A stretch of DNA of 64,000 bases from Sinorhizobium sp. B11 (GTDB lineage Bacteria; Pseudomonadota; Alphaproteobacteria; Rhizobiales; Rhizobiaceae): NCBI GenBank assembly GCA_039725955.1, contig CP091034.1, positions 3,472,001 through 3,536,000 of the forward strand, written 5' to 3'. The stretch's first letter is position 1. Each line of letters starts with the position of its first letter. Positions 32,127-40,262 of this stretch are shown here, piece after piece. The notes beneath the pieces were generated by a model. That model did no database searches, was not told the DNA's origin, and saw nothing but the letters and a program-made list of their open reading frames with translations. The position numbers and the translations under genes were made by a program.

Positions 32127-32324
32127 ATGATTCCGGTCAGTTCGCTTTTCAAGGATCTCTATGAGGATCGCTGGGGCAACCCGCGCGACAACAAGCCCGC
32201 TGAAGAAACCGAGCACGGCAAACGCCTGTTTGTCCTCCTGCCGTTCATGCGCCGGTTGATGAGCGGCCGCAAACACCCAAACGCCTGGTCCTTCACCATT
32301 CCAACCGATCACAGACCTCGATAG
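32127..32324 (+). CDS. Small hypothetical protein under LacI-type control
   Basis: A 65-residue basic protein with a strong ribosome-binding site (AGGAG, 32113-32117) directly downstream of the three operators. It has no signal peptide; the middle carries a mildly hydrophobic segment (KRLFVLLPFMRRLM). I do not recognise it. It is the only plus-strand gene positioned to be controlled by the divergent LacI-family regulator, so it may be a real target or a remnant of a larger lost operon. Confidence 0.5.
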   Translation: MIPVSSLFKDLYEDRWGNPRDNKPAEETEHGKRLFVLLPFMRRLMSGRKHPNAWSFTIPTDHRPR

Positions 32325-32343
32325 AGGTGCGCAACGCCGGCGT

Positions 32344-32357
32344 TTGATCAAAATCAA
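32344..32357. promoter_or_regulatory. FNR/FixK-type box
   Basis: TTGAT-CAAA-ATCAA, a perfect match to the TTGAT-N4-ATCAA consensus, 80 bases before the Crp/Fnr-family gene. Confidence 0.75.
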
Positions 32358-32436
32358 TTTCCTCGCGCCTTGCTTCCCCTATTCTGGCATCATCAGGGGA
32401 AAATTGGTGGCGTAGATCGCCGCCGGAGGTCGGAAC

Positions 32437-33123
32437 ATGAACAGGATGCTGATGCCAGGCAGCCGCGAGCGGGCGCTGCTCTCAAGGGCCGGAATTTTCG
32501 CGGAGCTGAATGGTGCTGAGGCCGAGGCCTTACGTGCCTGCTCCACGGTGATCTCTTCCGCTTCACATGACATTCTCTTCCAGGAAGGCGAACCCGGCGT
32601 TTATTTCTATAGCGTGCTGGAGGGCTACGTCCGGCTCTTTCGCCTCAACGGCGAAGGTCGCGAGGCAGATATCCGTATCTGCGAGCCAGGCGACAGCTTC
32701 GCCGAATGCCTGATCCAGGCCGGCGGCACCTATCGTTACGGAGCCCAGTCGATGGACAGCACGGTGCTTGCCCGCTTCCACATCGGCAAGGTACGCGCTC
32801 TTTTGGCGGAATACCCGCAGATCGGCACCGCGATCATGCACAGCCTGTCGCTGCATCTGCTGGCAACTATGGAATGCCTGGCCAACGACCGCATGCAGAC
32901 TGCACCGCAACGCGTCGCGCATTACATTCTCTCTCATTGCGTAGAGGAGAGCGCCGCGGCGGCTTCGCTACGGCTGCCATTCCCGAAGAACCTGCTCGCC
33001 CGAAAGCTGGGGCTCGCCCCCGAGGCGCTCTCGCGCGCCTTTTCGACGCTCAAATCCGCAGGCGTGACCGTGCGCGGCCGCGTCATCGCCATCAGTGACG
33101 TCAATACGCTCAGGCGTATCTAG
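32437..33123 (+). CDS. Crp/Fnr-family transcriptional regulator (NnrR/FixK-like, no Fe-S cysteines)
   Basis: A 228-residue regulator with an N-terminal cyclic-nucleotide-type barrel (ISSASHDILFQEGEPGVYFYSVLEGYVRLF), a dimerisation helix near 120-145, and a C-terminal winged helix. The recognition helix contains E-A-L-S-R (APEALSRAFSTLKSAG), the E-x-x-S-R arrangement that reads TTGAT half-sites. The N-terminal cysteine cluster of oxygen-sensing FNR is absent, which fits NnrR/DNR or FixK-like proteins. A perfect TTGAT-N4-ATCAA box lies upstream, suggesting auto-control or control by another FNR/FixK protein. It converges on ureG with a 3-base gap. Confidence 0.85.
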   Translation: MNRMLMPGSRERALLSRAGIFAELNGAEAEALRACSTVISSASHDILFQEGEPGVYFYSVLEGYVRLFRLNGEGREADIRICEPGDSFAECLIQAGGTYRYGAQSMDSTVLARFHIGKVRALLAEYPQIGTAIMHSLSLHLLATMECLANDRMQTAPQRVAHYILSHCVEESAAAASLRLPFPKNLLARKLGLAPEALSRAFSTLKSAGVTVRGRVIAISDVNTLRRI

Positions 33124-33126
33124 CCC

Positions 33127-33738
33127 TTAAAGACCGCCCTGCACGCGCAGAAAGTCGACAATCGAACTGATGCCATCACCGCGCTTCATGTCGGAAAAGA
33201 CGAACGGACGCGTCGCGCGCATGCGCGTTGCATCCCGGTCCATCACTTCGAGGTCAGCCCCGACATAAGGCGCCAGATCCTTCTTGTTGATGACGAGAAG
33301 ATCCGATCGGGTAATGCCCGGCCCGCCCTTGCGCGGAATTTCCTCACCCTGGCAGACGGAAATCACATAGATGGTGATATCGGCGAGATCAGGCGAGAAG
33401 GTCGCCGCCAGATTGTCGCCGCCGGATTCGATGAAGACGACATCGAGATCGGGAATACGCTCATTAAGATTGGCAATGGCCTGCAGGTTGATCGTCGCAT
33501 CCTCGCGGATAGCCGTATGCGGGCAGCCGCCGGTCTCAACGCCGACGATCCGGTCTGATGGCAGCGCCTGCATGCGCACCAGCGCTTCGGCATCCTCGGT
33601 CGTGTAGATGTCGTTCGTCACGACGGCGACCGAATAATCGTCGCGCATCGCCTTGCAGAGCTTTTCCGTCAGCGCCGTCTTGCCCGAGCCCACCGGTCCG
33701 CCGATGCCGACCCGCAAGGGTCCGTTTCTTGATTTCAT
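33127..33738 (-). CDS. ureG: Urease accessory GTPase UreG
   Basis: A 203-residue SIMIBI GTPase that delivers nickel to urease with UreE, UreF and UreD. The P-loop is GIGGPVGSGKTALTEKLCKAM, the nickel-binding CPH motif is in TGGCPHTAIREDATIN, and the guanine-specificity motif NKKD is in LLVINKKDLAPYVG. ATG 33738 (MKSRNGPLRVG) is preceded by GGAG with proper spacing. It is the last gene of the urease cluster; no clear terminator follows before the convergent regulator gene. Confidence 0.96.
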   Translation of the reverse strand: MKSRNGPLRVGIGGPVGSGKTALTEKLCKAMRDDYSVAVVTNDIYTTEDAEALVRMQALPSDRIVGVETGGCPHTAIREDATINLQAIANLNERIPDLDVVFIESGGDNLAATFSPDLADITIYVISVCQGEEIPRKGGPGITRSDLLVINKKDLAPYVGADLEVMDRDATRMRATRPFVFSDMKRGDGISSIVDFLRVQGGL

Positions 33739-33827
33739 GTGTCTTACTCCAATCGAAGTCGGATGATAGCGAAGCGCCAATTTCCCGCCACCGTCAAATG
33801 ACGCAGATGCACGGATGATCTCCCTGC

Positions 33828-34499
33828 TCAGGAGCGGAACAACCGGGTCTGCTGCGTCTCGTGGCGAAGCCCGGCAATGTCGGCCTGGACAGTTGCCGAA
33901 CCCAGATCGTCGAGGCTGGAGCGGGCAGCGCGCGCGGCAATATCCATCACATGCGCTTCAAGCCCGGCGAGAATGGCAACGCCATCCTTCTGTCCTGCGA
34001 CACCAAGCCGGATGCCGGCAGATACCGCCTGGGAAAGATAGGCATGAAGAAAAGCTGCGAGCGCCTGTTCGAGCGCTATCCCATGCGCGCCCGTCACCGC
34101 ACCGACAGCCACCGGATAGGCGACCCTCTTCGGCAATCGGCTGAACACGTCGTCAGGCCAGGCCTGTGCAGCCGTCAGAAAGGCTTCGCCAAGCAGCATC
34201 GTCTCCTGATGCCGCTCGCGCGAACCGGCAAGCGCTGCAGCAAGCCCGGCGAGCTCCGCAAGACGATCGCCATCGCGGTAACCCCGATGGCTCCCGGCAA
34301 AGAGCACGGCGTCGTTCCAGACGGAGCCGTTGCCGGTCAGCGTCTGCAGCCAGCGCCGCAACATGTCGGCATCGCGCACCAGCCCATCCGCCACGGCCCG
34401 CTCCAGCCCGCCGGAATAGGCGAATGAACCAACGGGAAAAGCCGGCGAAAGCCACGCCGTCAGGCGCAACAAGGCCTGCAGCTCACGATCCTCGGCCAT
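33828..34499 (-). CDS. ureF: Urease accessory protein UreF
   Basis: A 223-residue all-helical protein that bridges UreD-urease and UreG in nickel insertion. Characteristic segments are LSPAFPVGSFAYSGGLERAV at the N-terminus and QTRLFRS at the C-terminus. ATG 34499 was used; the upstream in-frame codon is TTG 34502. It lies six bases after the ureE stop, so the pair is co-translated. The length is typical of the family. Confidence 0.93.
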   Translation of the reverse strand: MAEDRELQALLRLTAWLSPAFPVGSFAYSGGLERAVADGLVRDADMLRRWLQTLTGNGSVWNDAVLFAGSHRGYRDGDRLAELAGLAAALAGSRERHQETMLLGEAFLTAAQAWPDDVFSRLPKRVAYPVAVGAVTGAHGIALEQALAAFLHAYLSQAVSAGIRLGVAGQKDGVAILAGLEAHVMDIAARAARSSLDDLGSATVQADIAGLRHETQQTRLFRS

Positions 34500-34505
34500 C
34501 AAGCG

Positions 34506-35102
34506 TCAATCGTGTTTATGATTGTGGTGGCCGTGGTCATGCCCATGCTCGTGGTCATGATGATCATGGTCGGGATGGTCGTGGTGATCGTGGTCGTGGT
34601 GATCGTGACCATGGTCATGGCCGTGATCGTGATGATCATGACCATGACCATGACCATGCGAATGTCCGCCATGGGAATGATAGGCGCCACGCGCCGGCTG
34701 GAAGGGCTCTTCGATGTCGAGCACCATCGCGCCCAACCCCTGCAGCATGGTGCGGATGACATGATCGCGCAGGATCACGATGCGATCCTCCTCGATCTGC
34801 GCAGAGAGATGACGGTTGCCGAGATGCCAGGCAAGTTCGATCAGATGCGCGCGGTCGCGGCCGCGCACCTCGAACAGCTTTTCGTTTGCGGCAAGGATTT
34901 CGATCAGTTCACCATCCTCGCGCACCAGCATGTCACCATTGGCAAAAAGCACCGGCTCCTTGAGATCGAGCATCACCATCTCGCCGTTCTCCAGATGCAG
35001 GAGCTTGCGGCGCAGGTGCCGCAGATCGTGCGGCAGCTTGACCTGTGAGGTCGGGTGGGAAGAAGGGGTGCCGGCGGGCAGATAAGATGTAACGCGCTGC
35101 AT
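34506..35102 (-). CDS. ureE: Urease nickel chaperone UreE with long histidine-rich tail
   Basis: A 198-residue nickel-binding chaperone. The N-terminal domain (residues 1-70: MQRVTSYLPAG, RRKLLHLENGEMVMLDL) and the C-terminal metal domain (LIELAWHLGNRHLSAQI, with the conserved His) fit UreE. The last 58 residues contain about 30 histidines, mostly in H-D, H-G and H-H-D units, far more than needed for chaperone function and typical of nickel storage. ATG 35102 was chosen at the family N-terminus; the longer open frame upstream lacks family similarity. Confidence 0.93.
   Translation of the reverse strand: MQRVTSYLPAGTPSSHPTSQVKLPHDLRHLRRKLLHLENGEMVMLDLKEPVLFANGDMLVREDGELIEILAANEKLFEVRGRDRAHLIELAWHLGNRHLSAQIEEDRIVILRDHVIRTMLQGLGAMVLDIEEPFQPARGAYHSHGGHSHGHGHGHDHHDHGHDHGHDHHDHDHHDHPDHDHHDHEHGHDHGHHNHKHD
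34508..34682. repeat. Tandem CAT/GAC/GGC codon repeat coding the UreE His tail
   Basis: Low-complexity repeats of ATG/GTC/GTG-type triplets on the plus strand, the complement of His, Asp and Gly codons. Slippage here would change tail length without a frameshift. Confidence 0.8.
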
Positions 35103-35187
35103 GAGATATCCGTTAAACTGGGACCTAGACCATGCAAAATAGCCCTTCGCGATGCAAGCACCAATGCACGTTTCGTAACTGGCAGCT

Positions 35188-36051
35188 CTAGATTCCCGAC
35201 GCCTGCAGCAGGCCCGCCTCGTCAGGCGCAATACCCTGAACGCCGAGGCCATTTTCGACGAGCCCGTGCCAGGCGTGATTCAGCCCTTCCCTCTCGTGGA
35301 CGACACGATTGCGGCCGAGTGCCTTGGCGAGATAGAGCGCCTTGTCGGCGGAGGCATAGACCGCCTCTTTGTCGCGCCCCTCATGGAGATCGGCGATGCC
35401 GCCTGATATCGTGATCGTGACGTCGTGCCCATCCGCCGGAATGGGCTGCGCTGCAATCTGCGCCCTCACCCCTTCGATGCGCGCTACCCGCTCCTCCGGC
35501 GTCCCGCCCTGAACGACGACACCGAATTCCTCCCCGCCGAGCCGCGCCACGACCGAAGCGCCATCGAAAGCCGCAGAAAGCATGGCTGAGACGGCCGTAA
35601 TGACGGCATCACCGCAGCCATGGCCGAAGCGGTCGTTGATCGCTTTAAAGCGGTCGACATCGAAAATGGCGAGGCAAGCGTCTCCCTCCACCCTCTCGAG
35701 GGCATCGGTGAAAGCGCGCCGGTTCAGGAGCCCGGAGAGCGTGTCGGTGCGGCTGAGCTTTTCGAATTTGGCACGGGAGACAGTCAGGTCATGGATGGCA
35801 AAGCCTGCCACGAGCGACAGCACGCCGGACACCATTCCGCCGATCAGCCAGGAGAGGATGATGGCAAAGATCATGGCATGCCCGAGGGTAATCGGCAGCA
35901 CACCCATGAAGTTGAGCGGCGGCAGCGTGATCACGATGATGAAGCCGGACAGTATTACTGCCAGAAAACTCATCTTCAGCGCAAAAGTATAAACGGTTTT
36001 ACGATGCTCGAAACTGCCTAGCTCAGCCTGAAGCGATATCCAGTTTTCCAT
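35188..36051 (-). CDS. GGDEF-domain diguanylate cyclase, membrane-bound
   Basis: A 287-residue protein with two or three N-terminal membrane helices (FALKMSFLAVILSGFIIVITL and MIFAIILSWLIGGMVSGVLSL) and a C-terminal GGDEF domain. The active-site motif is GGEEF (ARLGGEEFGVV), preceded by DVDRFKAINDRFGHGCGD. The inhibitory RxxD site expected shortly before GGEEF is absent (the residues are DGAS), so product inhibition of this type is not expected. It should make cyclic di-GMP. It lies between ureE and the DUF2459 gene, with a 407-base gap upstream, so it may have its own promoter. Confidence 0.88.
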   Translation of the reverse strand: MENWISLQAELGSFEHRKTVYTFALKMSFLAVILSGFIIVITLPPLNFMGVLPITLGHAMIFAIILSWLIGGMVSGVLSLVAGFAIHDLTVSRAKFEKLSRTDTLSGLLNRRAFTDALERVEGDACLAIFDVDRFKAINDRFGHGCGDAVITAVSAMLSAAFDGASVVARLGGEEFGVVVQGGTPEERVARIEGVRAQIAAQPIPADGHDVTITISGGIADLHEGRDKEAVYASADKALYLAKALGRNRVVHEREGLNHAWHGLVENGLGVQGIAPDEAGLLQASGI

Positions 36052-36458
36052 GAGAATCGGCCTTCCTGCCCAGCGTCTTCAGGCCATTGATAGGGTCGCA
36101 GTTGCTGCGGAGGTCTTAATTCAATCGCTAAAATTCGAGTGATTTCGGGGGATTCAACCGTTCTGTTTTTTCTAGCAGGAAGTGCAACTTTTCGGCACAG
36201 GCCTGACCACTATGGGAAATACATCTAAAAACTTGATTTCAAAGGGATTTTACGGAGCATAATCGGCGCCTGTTTCAGAATGACCTATGGCTTAAAAACC
36301 ACAGTCTATCCACTGATTTTCACAACTAATCGGGGAATGATGCTCAGAATTCACTTTAAGGGTAACAACGGGGGACAGTGCGTCGAAAACACAAGGGTTA
36401 AAACGAAAAATAACGCCGCGCCGTCAGCGGCGCCAGGTTGCAGGAGATCCTCTATACT
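36052..36458. other. Intergenic region within the urease cluster
   Basis: A 407-base gap, AT-richer than its surroundings, between the GGDEF gene and the DUF2459 gene. It contains a small hairpin (CCTCTATA/TATAGAGG, 36449-36471) spanning the DUF2459 stop codon. No ORF with coding character and no recognised operator was seen. Confidence 0.5.
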
Positions 36459-37142
36459 TCAATTATAGAGGCTAAGCGAAAGCACCAGCGTCTGCGGCAA
36501 CGGGTTCCAGAAACCCGTTCGCAAGCCGCCTGTCCGTAGCGCAGCGGCGGTCCATGTATTGCAACCAAATAGCGCATTGAAATAGCCCCTCGCCTCGAAA
36601 AACCTGTCGTAGTCGCCATATCCCCTGTCGCCGACCGACACGACAGCTCCGTTTTCCCGGATGAAACTGTCATTGATGAAGCCGAGCAGCTTCTCGAACC
36701 GTTCGCCATCGACATCGAGAACTGTCACGGCTGGATGGGTTTCGGAAATACCTCCGGCAACATCGACATGCATCACCGAGTTGTCGATCGTCAGGGCGCG
36801 AAACACCGGCATCGGCTTCAGATCGGCCCAGGTCGGCGTCTCCAGATAGAATGAGCGCCCGCCCCACCCGAAGACCAGCCATTGTGCGGCAGGATCGCTC
36901 ACCGGAATGCCGGCATCTTCGAGGAATAGATAGGAAACCCGCAGTCGATCATCGAGCGGGATCGCTATATCCGTGTGGATCGGCCCGGAAAGCAGCAGAA
37001 TACGTTTTGAAGGCGCTGCCGCCGAAGATGCTTCGGCTGCCACGAGCAGCGGTCTTGGGATGAAGGTGCCGCCGGCCATCAATAACAAAAGCAGCGCGAC
37101 TGCCCGTATCAGCCATCGCACTGCCAGCTTCGCACCGATCAT
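36459..37142 (-). CDS. DUF2459 / urease-region conserved protein
   Basis: A 227-residue protein with an N-terminal signal or anchor helix (WLIRAVALLLLLMAGGTFIP) and a soluble periplasmic part. Landmarks are LLLSGPIHTDIAIPLD, WLVFGWGGRSFYLETPTWADL and FGCNTWTAAALRTGGL. These match the family described as the conserved hypothetical of urease regions (TIGR02117/DUF2459). The Cys in FGCNTW and the His in GPIHTDI resemble a papain-like layout, which is inference only. It lies 9 bases after ureC and is probably co-transcribed with it. Confidence 0.8.
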   Translation of the reverse strand: MIGAKLAVRWLIRAVALLLLLMAGGTFIPRPLLVAAEASSAAAPSKRILLLSGPIHTDIAIPLDDRLRVSYLFLEDAGIPVSDPAAQWLVFGWGGRSFYLETPTWADLKPMPVFRALTIDNSVMHVDVAGGISETHPAVTVLDVDGERFEKLLGFINDSFIRENGAVVSVGDRGYGDYDRFFEARGYFNALFGCNTWTAAALRTGGLRTGFWNPLPQTLVLSLSLYN

Positions 37143-37151
37143 GAAAGAAAC

Positions 37152-38864
37152 TCAGAACAGGAAATAACGCTGCGCCATCGGCAACACTGTCGCCGGTTCG
37201 CAGGTCAGCAGCTCGCCATTCGCCCGTACTTCGTAGGTTTCCGGATCGACCTCGATATCGGGGGTCAGGTCGTTGTGGACCATCGACGCCTTGGAGATGC
37301 CGCCGCGTGTGTTCTTTACGGCAACCAGATTCTTGGCGACGCCGAGGCGACCCTTGAGCCCGGCATCGAGCGAAGCCTGGGAGACGAAGGTGACGGAAGA
37401 ATTCGTCAGGCTCTTGCCGAAAGAAGCAAACATCGGGCGGTAATGCACCGGCTGCGGCGTTGGGATCGAGGCATTCGGATCGCCCATGGGGGCTGCCGCA
37501 ATGGAGCCGCCAAGCAGCACCATATCCGGCTTCACGCCGAAGAAGGCCGGATTCCAGAGGACGAGGTCGGCGCGCTTGCCGACTTCGATCGAGCCGATCT
37601 CATGCGACAGGCCGTGCGCAATCGCCGGATTGATCGTGTATTTGGCGACGTAACGGCGAACACGGAAATTGTCGTTATCGCCCTTTTCTTCTTTCAGACG
37701 GCCGCGCTGGCGCTTCATCTTGTCTGCCGTTTGCCAGGTGCGGATCAGCACTTCGCCAACTCGGCCCATGGCCTGGCTGTCCGAGGAAATGATCGAGAAG
37801 GCGCCGATATCGTGCAGGATGTCTTCCGCCGCGATCGTCTCCTTGCGGATACGGCTTTCGGCAAAGGCGATATCCTCCGGGATCGATGGTGACAGGTGAT
37901 GGCAGACCATCAGCATGTCCAGATGCTCGGCAATCGTATTGACCGTATAGGGCCGCGTCGGGTTGGTGGACGAGGGAATGACGTTCGGCTGGCCGCAGAT
38001 CTTGATGATGTCGGGCGCATGACCGCCACCCGCACCCTCCGTATGGAAGGCATGGATGGTACGGCCCTTGATGGCTCCGATCGTATCTTCGACGAAGCCG
38101 CTTTCGTTCAGCGTATCCGTATGGATCATCACCTGCACGTCATATTCGTCGGCAACCGAAAGGCAGCAGTCAATGGCGCCGGGTGTCGTGCCCCAATCCT
38201 CATGCAGCTTCAGCGAGGTCGCGCCGGCGAGCACCATTTCCTGCAATGCGCCGGGCAGCGACGCGTTGCCCTTGCCTGCAAAGGCAAGGTTCATCGGGAA
38301 GGCATCGGCCGCCTCGATCATGCGGGCGATATGCCAGGGGCCGGGCGTGCAGGTCGTTGCAAGCGTGCCGTGCGCCGGCCCGGTGCCGCCGCCGAGCATG
38401 CAGGTGAGCCCGCTCATCAGCGCTTCCTCGATCTGCTGCGGAGCGATGAAATGGATATGGCTGTCCATGCCGCCGGCAGTGAGGATCTTGCCCTCGCCGG
38501 CGATCGCTTCCGTACCCGGGCCGACGATGATGTTGACACCAGGCTGCATGTCCGGATTGCCAGCCTTGCCGATCGCGGCAATGCGACCATCCCTCAGGCC
38601 GATATCGGCCTTGTAGATGCCGGTATGGTCGATAATGACGGCGTTGGTGATGACGGTGTCGACAGCCCCGCCTGCCCGCGTCACCTGGCTCTGGCCCATG
38701 CCGTCACGGATAACCTTCCCGCCGCCGAACTTCACCTCTTCGCCATAGGTGGTGAAGTCGTTTTCGATCTCGATGAATAGCTCCGTATCGGCAAGGCGGA
38801 CCTTGTCGCCGGTGGTCGGACCGAACATGCCGGCATAAGCCGCGCGGGAGATCTTGTATGGCAT
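37152..38864 (-). CDS. ureC: Urease alpha subunit UreC
   Basis: The 570-residue catalytic subunit, full family length. Nickel ligands appear in GGMDSHIHFIAPQQ (H-x-H); the carboxylated bridging lysine is Lys219 in ATSLKLHEDWGTTP; further ligands are in VMIHTDTLNESGF and IHAFHTEGAGGGHAPD. The flap has MVCHHLSPSIPEDIAF with the catalytic His. It hydrolyses urea to ammonia and carbamate. ATG 38864 (MPYKISRAAYAGMFGPTTGD) is the standard start. Confidence 0.98.
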   Translation of the reverse strand: MPYKISRAAYAGMFGPTTGDKVRLADTELFIEIENDFTTYGEEVKFGGGKVIRDGMGQSQVTRAGGAVDTVITNAVIIDHTGIYKADIGLRDGRIAAIGKAGNPDMQPGVNIIVGPGTEAIAGEGKILTAGGMDSHIHFIAPQQIEEALMSGLTCMLGGGTGPAHGTLATTCTPGPWHIARMIEAADAFPMNLAFAGKGNASLPGALQEMVLAGATSLKLHEDWGTTPGAIDCCLSVADEYDVQVMIHTDTLNESGFVEDTIGAIKGRTIHAFHTEGAGGGHAPDIIKICGQPNVIPSSTNPTRPYTVNTIAEHLDMLMVCHHLSPSIPEDIAFAESRIRKETIAAEDILHDIGAFSIISSDSQAMGRVGEVLIRTWQTADKMKRQRGRLKEEKGDNDNFRVRRYVAKYTINPAIAHGLSHEIGSIEVGKRADLVLWNPAFFGVKPDMVLLGGSIAAAPMGDPNASIPTPQPVHYRPMFASFGKSLTNSSVTFVSQASLDAGLKGRLGVAKNLVAVKNTRGGISKASMVHNDLTPDIEVDPETYEVRANGELLTCEPATVLPMAQRYFLF

Positions 38865-38867
38865 CTA

Positions 38868-39491
38868 TCAGGCTCCTTGGGAGGAAGAGGCGAGCGGCTT
38901 TCCGGAAAGCCGCGTCAGGCGGCCGGCCGCAACATAGGAATCGACGAGCTGCTTTTCTGCGGCAAAGGGATGCCACTCCCAGCCCACATGGCCGAAGCCG
39001 GCAAGCGTCACATCATCGTCGGGAAATCTGTCGAGCACGTCGCCGATCACGATCATGCCGCTGCTCGGCACGACATAAGGTGCCGGCGAGAAGGCAGAAA
39101 GCGCCTGATCGATGCTTTCATGAATCTTGATGTCAACGACCCGATGCAGCTTGCCAGCTTGCACGCAGAAGTCGTTGAATTGGCTTGTGTAGTCATCGCA
39201 GAAATCATCAAGCTCGGGATGCGAGACGGCAAGCGGCAAGCGCATTGCTGCAAATTTTTCGGGATCGCGCACGCTCCAGATTTCCGCGGCTTCGAGTGTT
39301 GCCGGATGGATGCGCCAGCTTTCCGAGGCGAGCATCGCCTTGGCGGGCCGACCGGTATTGCACACCGCAATCGCATCGGTGCGCGTGCCGCCGCTGCCAT
39401 AGGAACGGCACTCGTTGAAGCGGATGACGAAGTCGGCGGCATCGATGACCTCTGCCCCGCCTTCTCCCACGTCGCCATTGCCCACGATCAT
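38868..39491 (-). CDS. Urease-operon accessory protein, glycosyltransferase-29-like
   Basis: A 207-residue protein beginning MIVGNGDVGEGGAEVIDAAD and followed by FVIRFNECRSYGSGGTRTD, which resembles the nucleotide-sugar-binding start of family 29 sialyltransferases (GNG/GxG then D-x-V-I-R-F-N). It ends only three bases before ureC. Similar genes in rhizobial urease clusters are usually labelled urease operon accessory protein, but I know of no demonstrated function. The start is uncertain: ATG 39491 fits the fold, GTG 39506 would add five residues and overlap no coding sequence except the end of the LprI-like gene region. Confidence 0.7.
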   Translation of the reverse strand: MIVGNGDVGEGGAEVIDAADFVIRFNECRSYGSGGTRTDAIAVCNTGRPAKAMLASESWRIHPATLEAAEIWSVRDPEKFAAMRLPLAVSHPELDDFCDDYTSQFNDFCVQAGKLHRVVDIKIHESIDQALSAFSPAPYVVPSSGMIVIGDVLDRFPDDDVTLAGFGHVGWEWHPFAAEKQLVDSYVAAGRLTRLSGKPLASSSQGA

Positions 39492-39507
39492 GATTGCCCT
39501 GCCCACC

Positions 39508-39918
39508 TTACTGGCCCATCCCTTCGGCAAGCTCCTTGAGCTCCTTGGTCCTGGCATCCGTGAGGTCGGCCAGGCAGCCCGCCACCAGCATCGGCTCCAT
39601 CGTGCCGCCGCGGGCCTGGAAACCGTAATTCTCGCATTGCGCGTCGCGATAGTTGATCCAGGCACGCTGTGCCTTGAGCAGCGCCTGCTCGGCACCCTTC
39701 ATGTCATCGTCGAGATCCTTGTCGATCGCCACCATGGCGGCGCGCGTCAGCTTGTACTGGGCGTTGAGCCCCTTGTCGGCCTCGTCATAGCGCGCCTGCG
39801 CGCAACTGGTCATATCGGACTGTGTCTGCGCATTGTCGCAATCCACGTCCTCGGCATGGGCGCCACCTGCGGCCAGCAACATCAGCGCCGCACCGATGAA
39901 CCCGATCTTCAAGCGCAT
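39508..39918 (-). CDS. LprI/DUF1311-like secreted protein
   Basis: A 136-residue protein with a signal peptide (LKIGFIGAALMLLAAGGAHA). The mature part has the DUF1311 pattern: VDCDNAQTQSDMTSCAQARYDEAD, then LNAQY, QRAWINYRDAQC and a final Cys in VAGCLADLTDARTKEL. Family members include the lysozyme inhibitor LprI. ATG 39918 is preceded by a perfect AGGAGG. It lies between ureB and the accessory gene; its link to urease is not known. Confidence 0.82.
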   Translation of the reverse strand: MRLKIGFIGAALMLLAAGGAHAEDVDCDNAQTQSDMTSCAQARYDEADKGLNAQYKLTRAAMVAIDKDLDDDMKGAEQALLKAQRAWINYRDAQCENYGFQARGGTMEPMLVAGCLADLTDARTKELKELAEGMGQ

Positions 39919-39946
39919 GTATTTCCTCCTGTCATTTTCTTTTTGA

Positions 39947-40252
39947 TCAGAGTCGGCCCATGACCAGCTGGCGGAAGCCATAGACTTCACGCTTGCCGGA
40001 GACCGGTATGAGCGTCACCGAACGGGTCTGGCCCGGCTCGAAGCGCACGGCCGTGCCGGCGGGAATGTCGAGCCGCATGCCATGGGCCTTGTCGCGATCG
40101 AAGGACAGGCCGGCATTGGTCTCGGCAAAATGATAGTGGCTACCGACCTGTACGGGACGATCGCCGGTATTGGAGACCTCAAGCGTCACGGTCGGTGCGC
40201 CGGCATTGAGCTCGATCTCGCCGCTTGCAGCAATGATTTCGCCAGGGATCAT
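39947..40252 (-). CDS. ureB: Urease beta subunit UreB
   Basis: A 101-residue structural subunit starting MIPGEIIAASGEIELNAG, with the conserved DRPVQVGSHYHFAETN and the late GKREVYGFRQLVMG. It packs with UreA and UreC into the (ABC)3 urease. Separate ureA and ureB genes are usual for proteobacteria. Confidence 0.97.
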   Translation of the reverse strand: MIPGEIIAASGEIELNAGAPTVTLEVSNTGDRPVQVGSHYHFAETNAGLSFDRDKAHGMRLDIPAGTAVRFEPGQTRSVTLIPVSGKREVYGFRQLVMGRL

Positions 40253-40262
40253 CTGTCTCTCC

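Noticed and set aside
34512..35048. Plus-strand frame with a very hydrophobic Met/Val/Ile start, resembling a membrane protein
   Set aside because: It is the complement of the UreE histidine and aspartate codons, so the apparent membrane helix is an artefact.
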